Origin: Yamagishiella unicocca
Taxonomy: Eukaryota; Chlorophyta; Chlorophyceae; Chlamydomonadales; Volvocaceae
Reading direction: 5' to 3'
Length of the DNA stretch: 64,000 bases
Assembly (NCBI GenBank): GCA_003116995.1
Contig: BDSL01000002.1
Span: forward strand, 2,068,001 to 2,132,000
Every line of letters starts with the position of its first letter. Within the stretch, counting starts at the first letter, position 1. Under the pieces are notes generated by a model. The model was not told the DNA's origin, did no database searches, and saw only the letters and a list, made by a program, of their open reading frames with translations. This document shows, piece after piece, positions 1-12,500 of the stretch. A program made the translations under genes and the position numbers.

Positions 1-30
1 GGGCGTCTAGAGTATACCCGCCAGCTCGGC

Positions 31-85
31 TGACGGCACGTCAACCCCGTGAATACCACGTGACGGCACGTCAACCCCGTGAATA
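31..85. repeat. Two-copy 25-bp direct repeat
   Basis: A 25-bp sequence beginning TGACGGCACGTC is repeated perfectly at 31-55 and 61-85, giving a 30-bp period. It may continue to the left of the window. It is probably the edge of a minisatellite. Confidence 0.8.
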
Positions 86-1146
86 GGGCCATCGTCCGGG
101 CGCATACATGCCCAAAGATGCATGCGGACGCTGCCTGACGGGAGGCCCTGATAGTTCAGAAAGCAACATCCGGGCTTCGCAGGAACTCGGAATTGGGTTA
201 TGCCCACGTACAAGCTGTGAACCTGCCTGCCGGGTAACGTTGAGGACAGCTCACCAGCCCTGGAGGACAGGGAATGGTGTCAGGTTGGGCCTCCGTTTAT
301 GCTCATCGACTTGTGAAACCATGGTATCAAGGGGATTGGACCGCCAAAGCCATCAAAGCATTATTCCTCGGGAGTTGCCGGGTTATGAGCACATATCCAT
401 CCTAATTGCCATCTGGTCCGAGCCCTTGAGAGGTTTCCCCGCAATCCCGGTGGGCCCGACGCCAGGGTTCAGATTTGCAGATTCGCACAGACAAGGGAGG
501 TAACCATTCATCAATCGTCCCCGTAGAAGCTGGTCAGCCTTTAGCGGGCCTGATGGCCTTAACAAGCGCACGGTGATCCTAAATGGCCTTCGGTGCAAGT
601 TTAGCCTTCCTGGGCCATGAATTCTTTGGCATGGCAAGCTTGTGCATAAATTACATGAGGGGTATCATCGAGGATTGAGTTTGGCGAGGTACATATGGCT
701 TTCAAAGGACGACTGTCACGCAGTCCAGTCATGTGCCCTGTTAAGGCAGCGCGCCTGGGCCACGTGGCACCGCTGTCATGGCCACAGCCGCAGCAGTGTA
801 TCGCTTGGCCGGCGTCGCCTCAGGCACGTCCCCGGTGCTGGTAGTGCTCGTACTCCACGCAGCGGAAGCAGCTGCCGCGCCGCTCCCCATGAGGGCAGGG
901 TGCAGCACTGGGCCTTGCGAACGATACGGCTGCGGACCGTTGCTGCCGCCAGCGCGCGTGTTTCGTTGATCCGTGTCCACGCCGGCCGTCGCCTTCCTTT
1001 CACCCTCGCTTTGAGCGACCCACTGCTGGGATTGAGGCCTGTGGAAGCGTGTTTTGACGAGGCAGAGCGTTGCTGCTGTACGTCCGTCCGCGAACATTAC
1101 CATATATAACCACGAACATACGAACCAGCTAATCCAACGTGCGCGA

Positions 1147-1151
1147 TTACA
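1147..1151 (-). terminator. Candidate poly(A) signal TGTAA
   Basis: TTACA on the plus strand reads TGTAA on the minus strand, 270 nt past the stop codon of the minus-strand coiled-coil gene. TGTAA is the usual polyadenylation signal in volvocine algae. The pentamer is short, so chance is a real alternative. Confidence 0.4.
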
Positions 1152-1419
1152 GGATGAGCACCCGCAAGGAAAAGGATAAGCTTCCCGCCATGCGGATGTC
1201 CATGCCATGCCACCACGGAATATAAGGCAAGCTTCCGGCAAACGTACCGTCGATTCGTTTCTTGGGTTGATTGCGATGCCGATGCTCGCAACCCGGCCCG
1301 CCTGCGGTGTGTAAGGCAGAGGCAAGACGAAAACTTACGCGAGGAGAGAGCCATGCATGAAACAGGGCGACTCAGCAGCGTTGAAAGCTACCGTATGCCG
1401 TAAATCGCCTAGCCGTCAC

Positions 1420-4400
1420 TCACGTGGCGAGACCCACACCCCAGTGCTCCTGATCCTCGTGTTGCTGCAGTTGTTGCTGCGGTAGATAGTCCTCCGGCTC
1501 ATGGTCCGAGAACCTGACACTCTTCACGCTGCTGGGCTTGTGCGGCTGCACCCCCGTCCCATTGCTCTGCGAACCGTTGGCGTACATGCTAGATCCAGGG
1601 CTGGAAGACAACGAGCTAGCGCGCGCGTGCGTGAGGACGCCACTGCTACTGCCGTCTGCTGCTGCCATGGCCTCCTGGCTGCCTTGGACCAACCCGTGAA
1701 AGGAAACCCTGGGCCGTACCGATGCCACCAGAGACACATCAGCTGCTGGGGCTGTGGTTACCGGGCCGCCCTTGCTTCCAGGCAGCTGTTCGGCACCCAC
1801 ATGCCTAGCGCTCCTCTCGGGTTGGGCACCGGGCGCAGATGTAGGGCCGCCTGTAATGCTGTCAGCCCTGCTGCCCAAGGCTAGGTCGCGGCCCGCAAAC
1901 ATCTCGCCGACACCTGGTCCGCCAGCTCCGCCGGGACGAGCGTCCAGCAGCACCAAAGCCGGGTGCGTTGGCGAACGTGGTGACCTAGATGCAGTGGAGC
2001 GCGTAGGGCTCGGCGGTACCGATACCTGCTGGTGATGCTGCGTCGACGTCATTTGGGGCGCCCCTAGCGTGCCGTCGGAGGACGCCCATCGCTCAATGGC
2101 TGCAGCTGCACTGCCACTCAGCGGGGCTCCTGTGGGGTAGAACGACGCGCCCGAGTACGCACCCATGGAGAGGGGGTCCCTGCCCATGACCGTGCCGGCA
2201 GTAGCTCCCGCTGCATGCGGCGCCGCGGCATGGGCCGCAAACGTGCCTGTGCTAGGTGCGGTGGTGGTCGGCCCCGACGCGGTCATCCGGGAACTCTGGC
2301 CAGCACTGCCAGCACCTGATGTGCCGGCGGCAGTCGCAGGCCGCGGGTCTGGACTGGAAGGCGGAGAGGCGCGCGACGCGGGGTTGCTTTGTCGAGGGGC
2401 GGAGCCGGAGAAGGCCGGGTGCACGGGCGACCCAGACGGCCCTGCCCGCGCCTCCTGCATAGCGCCGCTGCCCTTGACGATACTGAATATCCCTGCTGCA
2501 GGGTCGCTGCGTTCGTTGCGGGCGTGCATGCTGGAGGATGTGCCGCCTGAGGCTGCTGCTGCGGAGCCCCCGCCTTGCGAGGCGCCCACTGGCCTTGAAG
2601 GTCCGGTGCGCATGCTGAAGGTGGGGCGACCCCCGGCACCGCTGTCGCCGCTTCGGTGGGACACCGACCGCGTGTGGAAGACGTCATCGTCCCTACTCAA
2701 GGCTGGGCGAACGACCTGCAGGACAGGCAGCGCGGCAGGCGCGACCGAGTCGTTACCAGGGCGGTCAGGACCAGAGGTTGGGAGCAGCTGGCGAGGACGA
2801 GCAGGTTTGGCATTTGTAGTGGTATGGGTGATTAGTAGCCCGTCGGATGACTCGCATGCCACAATCAGCGGGATGTGACCGCGAGCAGCGTTCTGTACTA
2901 TTTCAGGGAAATCGCGTGAGAGGGCCCGTGTAATGCGACTGCCAACAAGACTGTAAGATGTTGGGTACGGTAATGCAAGCGCGTTAGCCTACAGTGGTGC
3001 GAGTCGCAGCGCCTCAGCGAAGGACAGGTTGCCCAGTGGATGACGTGTATCGCCAGGGGCCAAGGTGCGTCGACCGCCGCAACACTTCACGGTAAGGATA
3101 CGTGATGCCGACGGGTGCCTGGTTCCCATACTCCTGTGAGACACCGACGTGGTCGACGGGGCCTTGCGCGCCCCTACGCGCCGCCCACAACCACCTGCTG
3201 GAGCCGGTGTCCCCCTACACCCACACCACACGCACACCGGCACGCAGTCCAACGCACCTGGGTGCTGGGCCCCGGGCTGGGCGCTTGAGCACGCGTTTGT
3301 TCAAGCAGCCCCGAGGGAGCAGCGGGAGTCCCGCCGCTGCCGCCATGCCCCACGTGTTGAGGCTGCCCGCCCCACGAGCCACGCTGCTCGATAGGCTGCG
3401 GCCCCGGCGACGCTCCTGACCCAACCACCGCAGGCGCCGTTTGCCAATGCACCTGCAGCTGCTGCTGCAGCTGGTGCAGCAGTGCCTGGTGTGGAGCTGG
3501 GGCCGTGCCGCCCCCGCGCGCCTCCTGCTGTGCAACCATGCGGCCCGGGAAGAAAAAGTCGCTGTCATCGCTGCTTGCGGAGCTGGCCATATCCGCCAGC
3601 CATACGTCCCCGCCCTCGTGCAGACTGCCCCGGCGACCAAGGGTGTCTGTTCCACCCTGGTCAGCGCGCGAACGAGGAAACGCGCCCGCGCTGCCGTCAT
3701 CGGGGCCCTCTCCACGGTCATAGCTCGCCGCCTGTCCCATGCTGATGGCGCCATCCCTACCTTCTCCCGGCGGCCGTGGCCCTGCGGACATGGTCCGTAT
3801 GGTCACAGCGGCTGCCCCGGGGAGTCGGCCGCTGGTTGCCGAGGGCACCTGGGACACCTCACGCGGCGACCCCGGCTCCGTGGACAGCGCCACAGAGCTG
3901 GGTGGGCTGCTCACCACCGTGGACGCGCCCTCCACGGACGCCCCACGCCCATGCATCTCGCCAGCAGCGTCGTCGCGGGTCGCTGACACCCTGCGCAGCT
4001 GCGCAGGGCCCTGATCGTCAGCTGCGCGGCCGGCGGCGACGGCGACGCGGGCTTGGCCGTACGGTGGCATGGCAACGGCGTCGTGGTTGGCAAGCTGCAG
4101 GGTTGGCTCCGGAAACAACATGGGCTCCGAAGCGGGCGATTCCCCCGCTGCGCTTCCGGAGTGTGGTGCCACATGGTACTGCGCAGGAGGCCACGACGGC
4201 ATGGGGCGCTGGTATTGCTGGTCACCTCCGCCGGACCCCAAGCCGAAAGCCAGCTCTGAGTAGCCCAGCACTCCGGCGGCCAAGGCGCCACGCCGAGCCA
4301 TCCCGCCCGCGTAGGGGCTGCTCCCCGCCGCCGCCCCATCCGCAAGCGGCTTCGGCCCGGCGCCCGCGTATTGTCCCGCGCCCGCCCGCGCCGGTGCATG

Positions 4401-7400
4401 GGTCGCATGTGATGGCTGCAGCTGCAGCGAGGAGCTAGCATCCGCAATCCCGCCGCTGGATGACGCCCGGTTGGGCTCAGTGCCGGCCCCCGAAGCAGCC
4501 CACTCCGCGCGCCCTGCGTGCGCGGCTCCGTAGGCAGGGGCCGGTGCTTCCGTGCCGGTGCGTTCCTTCTGCCCACCAACTTGCAGCAGGCCAGACACGC
4601 GGAGGTTAAGCGGCACCGGCTGGTCTCCTGCGCCGCCGTCAACCTGCGCCAAAGAGGGCCATGTAGCGAAACTTCGTACCGGCCGGATATTTTTTGAACG
4701 GAGGTTTGGCGTAGTAGGTGGACAATGGCGTATCGTCGTGATGAATGACCCTCAGCTGTTGCTGGAATACAGGGCGTGTTGTGGGAGACGTGCAGTATCC
4801 CTGTGCGTTATGCGACACAGCCAGGCCCACTTTGCTCAACACATGAAGGCATAACTCCGTTCACCACGTGCCCCCTCTCCTTCCGCAACTGTCGCTGCGC
4901 CCACCTTTGCCATGGCCGCCATGAGCTGCCACTCCACCTCCTCCTTTCGCGCCATCAGCTGACGGTTGACGCCCGCCTGCGTATCCAGCTGTCGCTGCAG
5001 CGCGGCCGCCTGAGTCGCCTGGTGGGACAGTGACCTCTCGAGCTCCTCCAGTCGCTCCTCCAGGCCACCGACGCGACTTAGAGCTGCCTGCTCGCTCACC
5101 TGCCACCATACCCGCAGCGTGGGGTTGGATCCAGAGTGGGGTTGGATCCAGTGTAGGGTTGGATCCAGTAAGAGCTGAGCGAGGCCGTGCGCAAAGAGGG
5201 TCGATGCGGCAATGCGCCGGCAAAGGCGCACTGAGACCCACTCACCCATCGCTCCGTGCACTCCTGCCTCATGGCCCTGACCGACTCCTGCAGCACGCGG
5301 TTCTCAGCTGCAAGGTCGTCCAGCCGTTGCCGCAATTCGCTGGCGGTCGCTTGCGCCGCAGCATTCAGCTCATCCGCCCTGTGGCACAATCCCAAGTGAC
5401 AGGTAACCGTTTGGGCCCATAGTGCAAACCCTGGACTGGGACTCGTAGCTTGCAAAGCACCCCGTAGGGATCGGTACCCCTCGCGCTTTTTGCAATGTTA
5501 CATTAATACGCACCGCACCGCACACAGCCCGTTTCCGCGAGTTGATTACAAAGCGGTGCAGTTTTGCGCATGCGGGTGACGGGTGGCAACTGCCCAACGA
5601 CGGCCACCGTGTGCCCCACCGCTGTTTAGATTCCAGGGCTGACCCCAGGCGCTCCTGAAGCTCATCGCCGCTGCGGCGCACGGAATCCAGCTGCTCTTCA
5701 AGTTCCGCTCGCTGCGCCTGCATAGCCTGCGGGGTTCGAGGAGGCCATCCGGTAGCAGTTGCCCAATGTCAGCACTGGACACGACGAAGAGTGCAGGTAC
5801 AGCGGTTATCCCGTAGCAGTGGGCGGATAAGATGCCAAGCCCAGACATACCTGCACTTGGCCTGCATGCTCCGCTTCCTGCCGCTCAATTTGCGTCTCCA
5901 GCTCCTGCGATCGCTGCAGCGCCTGTCGTACGCGTTCCTCCACGCCAGCCCGCACCTGCAGGCAACCAAGGCGTGATGTTACCATTACATAGGCTGCCTC
6001 CGATGCTGTCCCTCCTCACTCTCGCTCTGCATGCGAGTACGCAGTGTCCGATGCAAATCACTGCATTTGCTCCAGGCTGTCCACTCCCGCCTCCCACCTG
6101 GTCGAACCAAGGCCCACGCTGCTTTTCTGCCGCCAGCCGCAGCTGCGAACGCTCCTGGTTCGACGCCGCCAGATCCGCCTCAGCCTTTTTGAGCTGCATC
6201 AGGAAGACGAGGTTGTCCGCGGTGAGCTTGGCCACCACCTGGAAGTGCAGAGAAGGTTGCGGCAGCGCTCAGCCAGGCCTCTGGCAGCGCAGCAGTTTGC
6301 CGTGTAACTAACTTTTTTTGCACATCCCACCACGTTTACGTGACCAGCCGTTCTGACCGAGTACCGGCATGCCGGCGCTAATAACCCGCCGCAAATCAAA
6401 CACATGTTTCCCTTCCGTTAATCGTCGACCATCGTGCGTGCCTGCTGGTGCCGCTCTGCGAGCCCCTGCGCCTTAGTGGCGTCCGCCTTGGCTTCGTCAA
6501 AAGCCGCCGTCGCAGCCAATGCACGCTCGTCCGCGTGGGCTGCTGATTGCCTGAGCTGCTCCAGGCTTTGCTGCGTAACAGAAGTGCTTGATTGCAACTC
6601 ATCCACAGTGAACTGCAGTGTCTCCAGCTCCTCTTCCCTGGGGGCCAGGAAGCGCAAGCGCACATACCCAGTCACGCTTTGGAACACATAGGTTATCGGT
6701 AACGGCAGGGTGCAAGACAACCTATGCAGGGGTCTGCAGGTGCCCTACAGACCCTGACCAGGCGTACGCATCGACATTGACCACTCGGGAAATGACGATC
6801 GGCGCGGTTGGAACTGAACTGTTTCATACCCCCAGATGCAGCACCAACACTCCAATACCAGCCAACATCCCAGGCTGAAGTCAGTGCGAGCTCACCTATG
6901 CTTGAGACTACTTTGGACCTCCTTGATGACGGTCTCTTGCTGCGCTGTCCGAGCCCGCAGTGACTCGGCGTCGCGCACGGCCGCCAGTCGCTGCGCTTCG
7001 ACGACGCGCAGCCGCTCGCTGGTGGTATGTAGCTCTTCCGTAGTGCTCTCGATCTGTTCCATCAGCTCCTGATGGCTGCCAGGATGATAATGCAAGGATA
7101 AGTGCCCGACAGTGACGAATAGCGGAGTCCGCTAGCCAGCTTGAGCTTCGGCCGGATTGCTTACCTCTTTGAAGCAAACATCATGGATCGCTGCCATGTT
7201 TGCGATGCCGCTTGTAGCGCCTTAAGGTGCTCCAGGAGCGTCTGCGCAGACGTCGACAGCCATGACAGCTGGTCGTCGATTTTACTTTAGCACAACAAAT
7301 ACCTGAATTTCAATTTGACCTTGCTTCAAGCCTTGGACCGACCGAAGTGCGAGCCGTTTCTTTGTAATTGCCGAAACTGCCTGCGAGTCAACGCGCGGGT

Positions 7401-7650
7401 GTCATATGCCAATGCACCAGAAGATATCCATATGGCTGTACATATGTCACGCAATTGTGCAGCGCCCTACCTTGTCATCGCTGGGTGTAAATGCTTGCAG
7501 GGCAAGGCCCAAGGTCTCGGCGAGCCCATGGACAGTTCCGAACAGCTCCGCCCAAACATCGTGGTGCCGGTCCTCGTGAGACGAGGGTCCTTCACTTCTA
7601 TTCCCGGCACTGCTAGCAGACTGAGCCGGTTGTTCCTGCTGAGTGCTCAT
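1420..7650 (-). CDS. Unrecognised coiled-coil / low-complexity protein
   Basis: Eleven phase-consistent exons on the minus strand: 7650-7471, 7268-7165, 7075-6896, 6637-6442, 6238-6098, 5955-5851, 5726-5620, 5378-5246, 5099-4865, 4627-3258, 2892-1420, giving 1,407 codons. Residues 1-60 are polar and contain DVWAELFGTVHGLAETLGLA. Residues ~61-460 are Glu/Gln/Arg/Leu-rich with heptad spacing (LMEQIESTTEELHTTSERL and ELEETLQF-like stretches), so a long coiled coil is expected. Residues ~461-1407, in two large exons, are Ala/Gly/Ser/Pro-rich and probably disordered. No signal peptide or membrane segment is seen. The exon 4 donor is uncertain: either a GC donor after CAG at 6442 or a weaker GT a few bases on. 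Exon 2's acceptor (CCAG at 7269-7272) has a poor pyrimidine tract. A scaffold or golgin/basal-body-like role is possible but would be pure inference. I do not recognise the family. Confidence 0.7.
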
Positions 7651-9500
7651 TTTGTTTTGTCGAGCTGCATTTGCACGCGGGCTTTGCAACGTGTAGATTG
7701 ATGGAAATACGGATACAGGTCTATCTGAACTGGGCCCCAGTCCGTATGACTTGACTGCTGTACTGAGCCTCAGGGTGCGCATGGGGCATGGTAACGACAT
7801 GGCATCCGTACAATTTCTACTCGGTGAGCAATGTCACAGAGCTAATCGTATTGACATGCGAAGATACATCTTACAGTATAATAGGTGACCGAGGGGTCGT
7901 CAATGAGCACAACACAGCGAAACTCATCGTCACCCACGTCACCCGATATTCAGCCATCCTGAGGCCTCCTGACCCTCCCTGACGACGACACCTCGTAAGG
8001 GCCCCATTTCGCCCGCGGCATACCCGCCGCCTATCATGTATGGACTACGCCATCTTGGCTGACTGATACTTTTTGGGCACGGTGTACTCGCGAAGTCCCC
8101 GAAGCTGATCTAACTCATCCTTCCTCGGGAACTGGGACAGGTGTGAAAAACAGGGGAGAACATGAAGTGCTTCGTTGAGACGTGTTTGGGCAATGGTGGG
8201 TGGATCCCATAGGTTCCTGGCGCCTGTTGTGAGGCGTCTGGGGCTGCCTGAAGGTACACAAGACAGTTTTTTTCCTTTTGCACAAGCGGCGTAGTTCAAG
8301 TGGTGAGAACAGCCCTTTGCCAATGAGAGGTCGTAAGATCGTTCCTGGCTTGGGCAGATGTGGGTCCGGGTCCCACCGTCATCCCCGGACTTTGACGGGG
8401 AGTTTGTGATTACAGGCTTGCGGCTAACTAGCCTGATTTGTGGAGTTGTGGTCACAGTTGATGTGCCGGATTCGCATGGTTGGCAAATGTCGGTTTAAAG
8501 AGCTGAACCCTTGACATCCTTGGTGAGGTTTGGGTGAATGGATACAGATCATCCCCCCCCTTCGGGGTAGTGGGCGCAGTGGCTGGCCGAGCTGGTGTCG
8601 GCACACTGTAACATACACACAAGACAGCCTAAGCTCCGGACAAAAGACCCTGCGTGCTAGTGTCCTCCGGGACACTGTAAAGCTAACACCGTTAGGAATG
8701 CCTCTCTAAGGCACCAATCGGCAATCGGTACGGGCTTGCCGGTATGTTAGTCATGCAAACGTGCCACGGTATGGCGGCAAACCGGTCTTTTTAAGAGTAT
8801 CGGGTGCAACTTGGCAACATACTCCTCGTGTAGTTAGCATAGGGGACTGTGAACGTGGCTCGCCGTGTTTACGTGCGATAAAGTCCCCAACTGTGAGGCG
8901 CTGGGTCGGCCGATCAGGCCACGGAAACAATGCATAGTCGCTGAAGTCCTTGATACATGACGGCATCCTCAGTCATGTGTATATCGAGTAATTTCTGTTT
9001 GTGGTGCGATGAGACCTGCCATTGCGCTGTGGATTCCTGCCGTACATGGTATGCGTGACATGATATCCGCCGATTAGCACTTTACGAGCCGATTACAAGC
9101 TGTTATTACTACGTGCATGGGGTTGTGGCCCGCACATTTCGAGGCTTCCAGCTCTATTTGCCCGTATTTCACGTCCTGGCTGCACAAAGGGACTTCGCGT
9201 AGATTTCTTTTACACAAGGTGTTTTTTGTCATTTTTGTGTTTATACCTCATTCACTGGGCCACGAGGAGGCAGACGACTTCTGAGGGGCTGCGGGTCACG
9301 TCATTAGCGGCGACCCCTCTCTTTGAGCCCTGGACGCGCGATAATTGAGGAATTCTGCGAATGCTAAGGTTAGTGATGTACCAATGGATTGCCATATGGC
9401 GGCCTGGCCTGCACATGCGTGTGTTCTGCGTAAGTCATGCAACCGCGATACCAATTCCATTCTGGATACGCAGGCCCGCATTTCATGCTGATCCTTCCCG
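7651..9500. promoter_or_regulatory. Divergent intergenic region
   Basis: This separates the minus-strand coiled-coil gene (start 7650) from the plus-strand kinase gene (first usable ATG 9501), so both promoters should lie here. I see no clear TATA box or other named element. The middle is occupied by a SINE-like insertion (8267-8616). An unplaced 5' exon of the kinase gene could also lie here. Confidence 0.45.
8256..8627 (+). mobile_element. tRNA-derived SINE-like insertion with TSD
   Basis: A perfect 11-bp direct repeat, ACACAAGACAG, lies at 8256-8266 and 8617-8627 and brackets ~350 bp. Just inside the left copy, after a T-rich run, is a perfect RNA polymerase III A box (TAGTTCAAGTGG, 8292-8303, matching TRGYNNARNNGG). 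Sixty nt on is a B-box-like GGTCCGGGTCC (8363-8373, 9 of 11 against GGTTCGANTCC). A tRNA-like head, an unrelated body and a target-site duplication together define a SINE, a class known in Chlamydomonas as SINEX. There is no second copy in this window, so the family assignment is inferred. Confidence 0.6.
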
Positions 9501-12500
9501 ATGAAGCCCTGTGGGGGCATCGGTGGCGGGGGACCGAGGCCCCCCGCCAACTCTCCTGGCCAGCTACCGTCCGGTCTCCTATCCTGGGTGAAACGTGTAC
9601 TCTTCTGTGGAACATCCACAAATCACAATGACCAGCATCAATCATTGGATGTCGCGTCTGCACCGTGCGCGCAGTGTCAGCCTTCCAGAAAGTCAGGAGC
9701 CGGCATTGTGGACGGCGCCGCACCTGCTTCGCCCGATGCAGTGGACATCAACACCAGCCTTCTGCTGACAATTCGTGGAGGGGCTGAAGGGCAGGAGGAG
9801 GATGCAACCGTGTCCTGCATTGACACCCAGGTCCTGGACGCAAACGCAGCCAAGGCAGAGCAACCGCCAGTCCTTATCACGACTCTCACATTTGCGGTTT
9901 CGCCCGGTAGCGTGGCATCCCAGCGGCTGAGCCCTACAAATTTGGAGGTGGACACCACGGGTATCCTGCCAAGCGCTGCAGTCGCCACCATCTACCACTA
10001 CAGCCACAGCAGCTACGCAATCACCGCGCCCATTTTCCCCCCGCCGAACGGCACTTCAGCGCCGCAGGCGGTGCCAGCTGTCCACTCCGGAACCTACATC
10101 GACCTGCCCTCGGTCAGCAATAGCCCCGCGCCGCTCTCCCCGTTGCTCCTCGCTCCGTCCGGACGTGCCCTGCGCGCGCCGCCGTTGCCGCATGCCACAG
10201 GCGTCAGCAGTAGCAGAGCTGGGCCGGACGTTGCGGCGCACGCCGCGGAGACGTCTGCTGAAGGCCTGGTGCTGGGAATTTCTCCCGCAATATCGGTGGA
10301 TCCTGCCGGAATTCGCAGCCTGCAGCTCTCGCGCGGGATGCCCACCCCTACCGCCACCACGCCGCAGCCTTTCGGCCTGGCCTCTACTAACTCGCTCACA
10401 GACTGGTCCAAACAGCAAGACCAGTCCGCGTCTGCCCCCCTGCAGCCGCTCCCGTCCTGTTGGACGCCTCCGCATCCGTCGGCCCCGTTGCTCTCTTACG
10501 TTCCCCAACGCGAGTCAACCGGGTCCACGAACCTCTTATCATTCCCGCAACACCCACAGCAACAGCAAGAACAACAGCAGGAACAAGAACAGCAGCAGCA
10601 ACAACAAGAACAGCAGCAACAACAACAACCACCACCTGCGCGCCAGGAGCATCCCGTGCAGCCTTCCCGGTTCCCCCGTGTTGTCAGCGCTATGGCCGCG
10701 GCTGCGTCCTTTCCCAACGTGACCGCTGCCTCGGGTCCTGCTGGCACGAACCCCGGGGCCACGTCACCGTTCCCGGGCGCTGCTGCCCCCAGCGGCCAGG
10801 TGGCGTCGGGGCGAGACAGCATCACAGGCCTTGGCGCCAGCCTGAGTGGGATACTGACGTACGGCTATACCAATGGATCCGGCTGCGGGTACTTGGATCC
10901 GACCAGCCTCCTCACAGAAGAGCGCGGCAAGAGTGTAAACCTGTTGAGCCGTGCGTCGGACGGCCTGTCGCCGCGGCCGTCCAGTTTCCAGTACGGCGCC
11001 GGCACCTCAGCCAGCAACACGGGCGGAGTCGGCATGTCGTACACCGCGACGCCGCCGTCGCCGCCGCGGAGTAGTGTGGGGTTCATGCCGTCACGCGTAT
11101 CGCTCTCCGGCGCCGGAAGCGTGCTGAGCCTGCCGATCGAGACCAGCTCTCTGTGCGACGTCACTGTGCCGAGGACGGGTAGGTCGCCATAGGACACCGG
11201 ACACGGAGTTTGCACAGGGACTTCGCCAACACAGTTATGCAGTCATTGTATGATGGGCCCGCATGGGGGACAGCATGGGCAGGGACACGGTGTTCTGGAT
11301 TGGGTCGGGACCAAGGAGCGAAAGAAGGCATGGTCGTGGGTCGGGCGTAAACCGGTGTGGTGGGGAATCTCGGGGAATCTCGCATGCCAGCACAGGAGGA
11401 AGGTGCAGCAGATGTGTGGCGGAGTGGCGTGGAAACGCGTGTAGCAGGGCGGTGCTGTGCGGTGTGGTGTTACGGAGGGAGGGGCGCGCATGATTTATTT
11501 CCAGGTGAGGCGAGGAAGGGAGACGCTGCTACTCTTGGGTCCGCTCGTCAGCTTGGCTGCGCGCCTGCCCCCCCTTTCGTCTGCAGGCTTGGTGGCGGAG
11601 CAAACGGCTCTTGAGATGGGCATGTTGGCGCCGGCGCTGGACCTGTGGGCGGCGGGCGCGCACGTTTCGCCCACGGTCCGCATTGCTCAGGGAGCGTACG
11701 GCGTAGTGTACCGCGGTAGGTATGACCCGATGGGGTAATAACACGACAGATCTGCCCTCCCGCCCACCCACGACTTGTCCCCGTATTTGCTTGCCTTGCG
11801 ATCCCAGCCCCACCTGGTGCCGGGGCCGGGTATCGAACTCAGGTCGTGGCCCAACGCCCAACGCGTCGGTGCCGCAGGTCTGTGGCATGGCTGCACTTGC
11901 GCCGTAAAGGTGATGCTTGCGGCCAGCACCGAGAACCTGAGCTCGCAGTTGACGGAGGTCTTTGTGTGCAAGGCGCTGTCCTGCCATCCAAACATAGTGC
12001 AGACGTTTGACTGCAACGTGTGGCGCATCACTGCGGAGACCCTGCAGGCGGTGCACATGTTCTGCGACGGCGGCGGCGGCGGCAGCACGCACAGCGGTCT
12101 CGCCGGCGGGGGCGGAGGCATGTTTGGCGGCAGCACGCTCAGTGGTGTGGTGGGCGGCGGCGGCGGAATGTTTGGCGGAGGCACGCCGCTGACGACGGGC
12201 GGGACCGCCGTGCCAACAACTCCCGACAGCCCCCATGCCACAGCTGCTATGCTGCGATCTGCGGCGTCGGGCTGGCTCGGCATCTTCCCCAGCCCGGGCC
12301 CCAGTGCTGCCCCCAGCTATACGGGCGGCATGAGCGTCTCCAGCAACGCAGGGCCCTATGGCGTGGGCGTGCCGGGAGTCACGGGGGCGTCGGTGGCCGC
12401 CAGCGCCGACATGCCCGGCACGCTGGCGAGCAGCGGCGGCGCCGGGGCTGGGCTGGAGACGGGTACGAATGGCCTCGCGGCGGCGCTGATTTCCACTTTC

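Larger units (their letters stand above)
1..1419. other. Left flank with no supported gene
   Basis: No reading frame here has convincing splice structure or a recognisable domain. The stretch includes the expected 3' UTR of the minus-strand gene that stops at 1420. The open frames present (up to 194 codons) are typical chance frames for this base composition. Confidence 0.5.

Noticed and set aside
3215..4642. Long overlapping frames on both strands opposite or within exon 10 of the coiled-coil gene
   Set aside because: They are shadow frames of GC-rich coding sequence. Only one frame joins the flanking exons in phase.
8045..8455. 136-codon minus-strand frame
   Set aside because: It lies antisense across the SINE-like insertion and reads through its tRNA-like head. 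No domain is recognisable.
11820..11860. B-box-like GAGTTCGATACC on the minus strand in kinase intron 2
   Set aside because: No A box at a suitable distance and no cloverleaf can be drawn, so there is no tRNA gene here.
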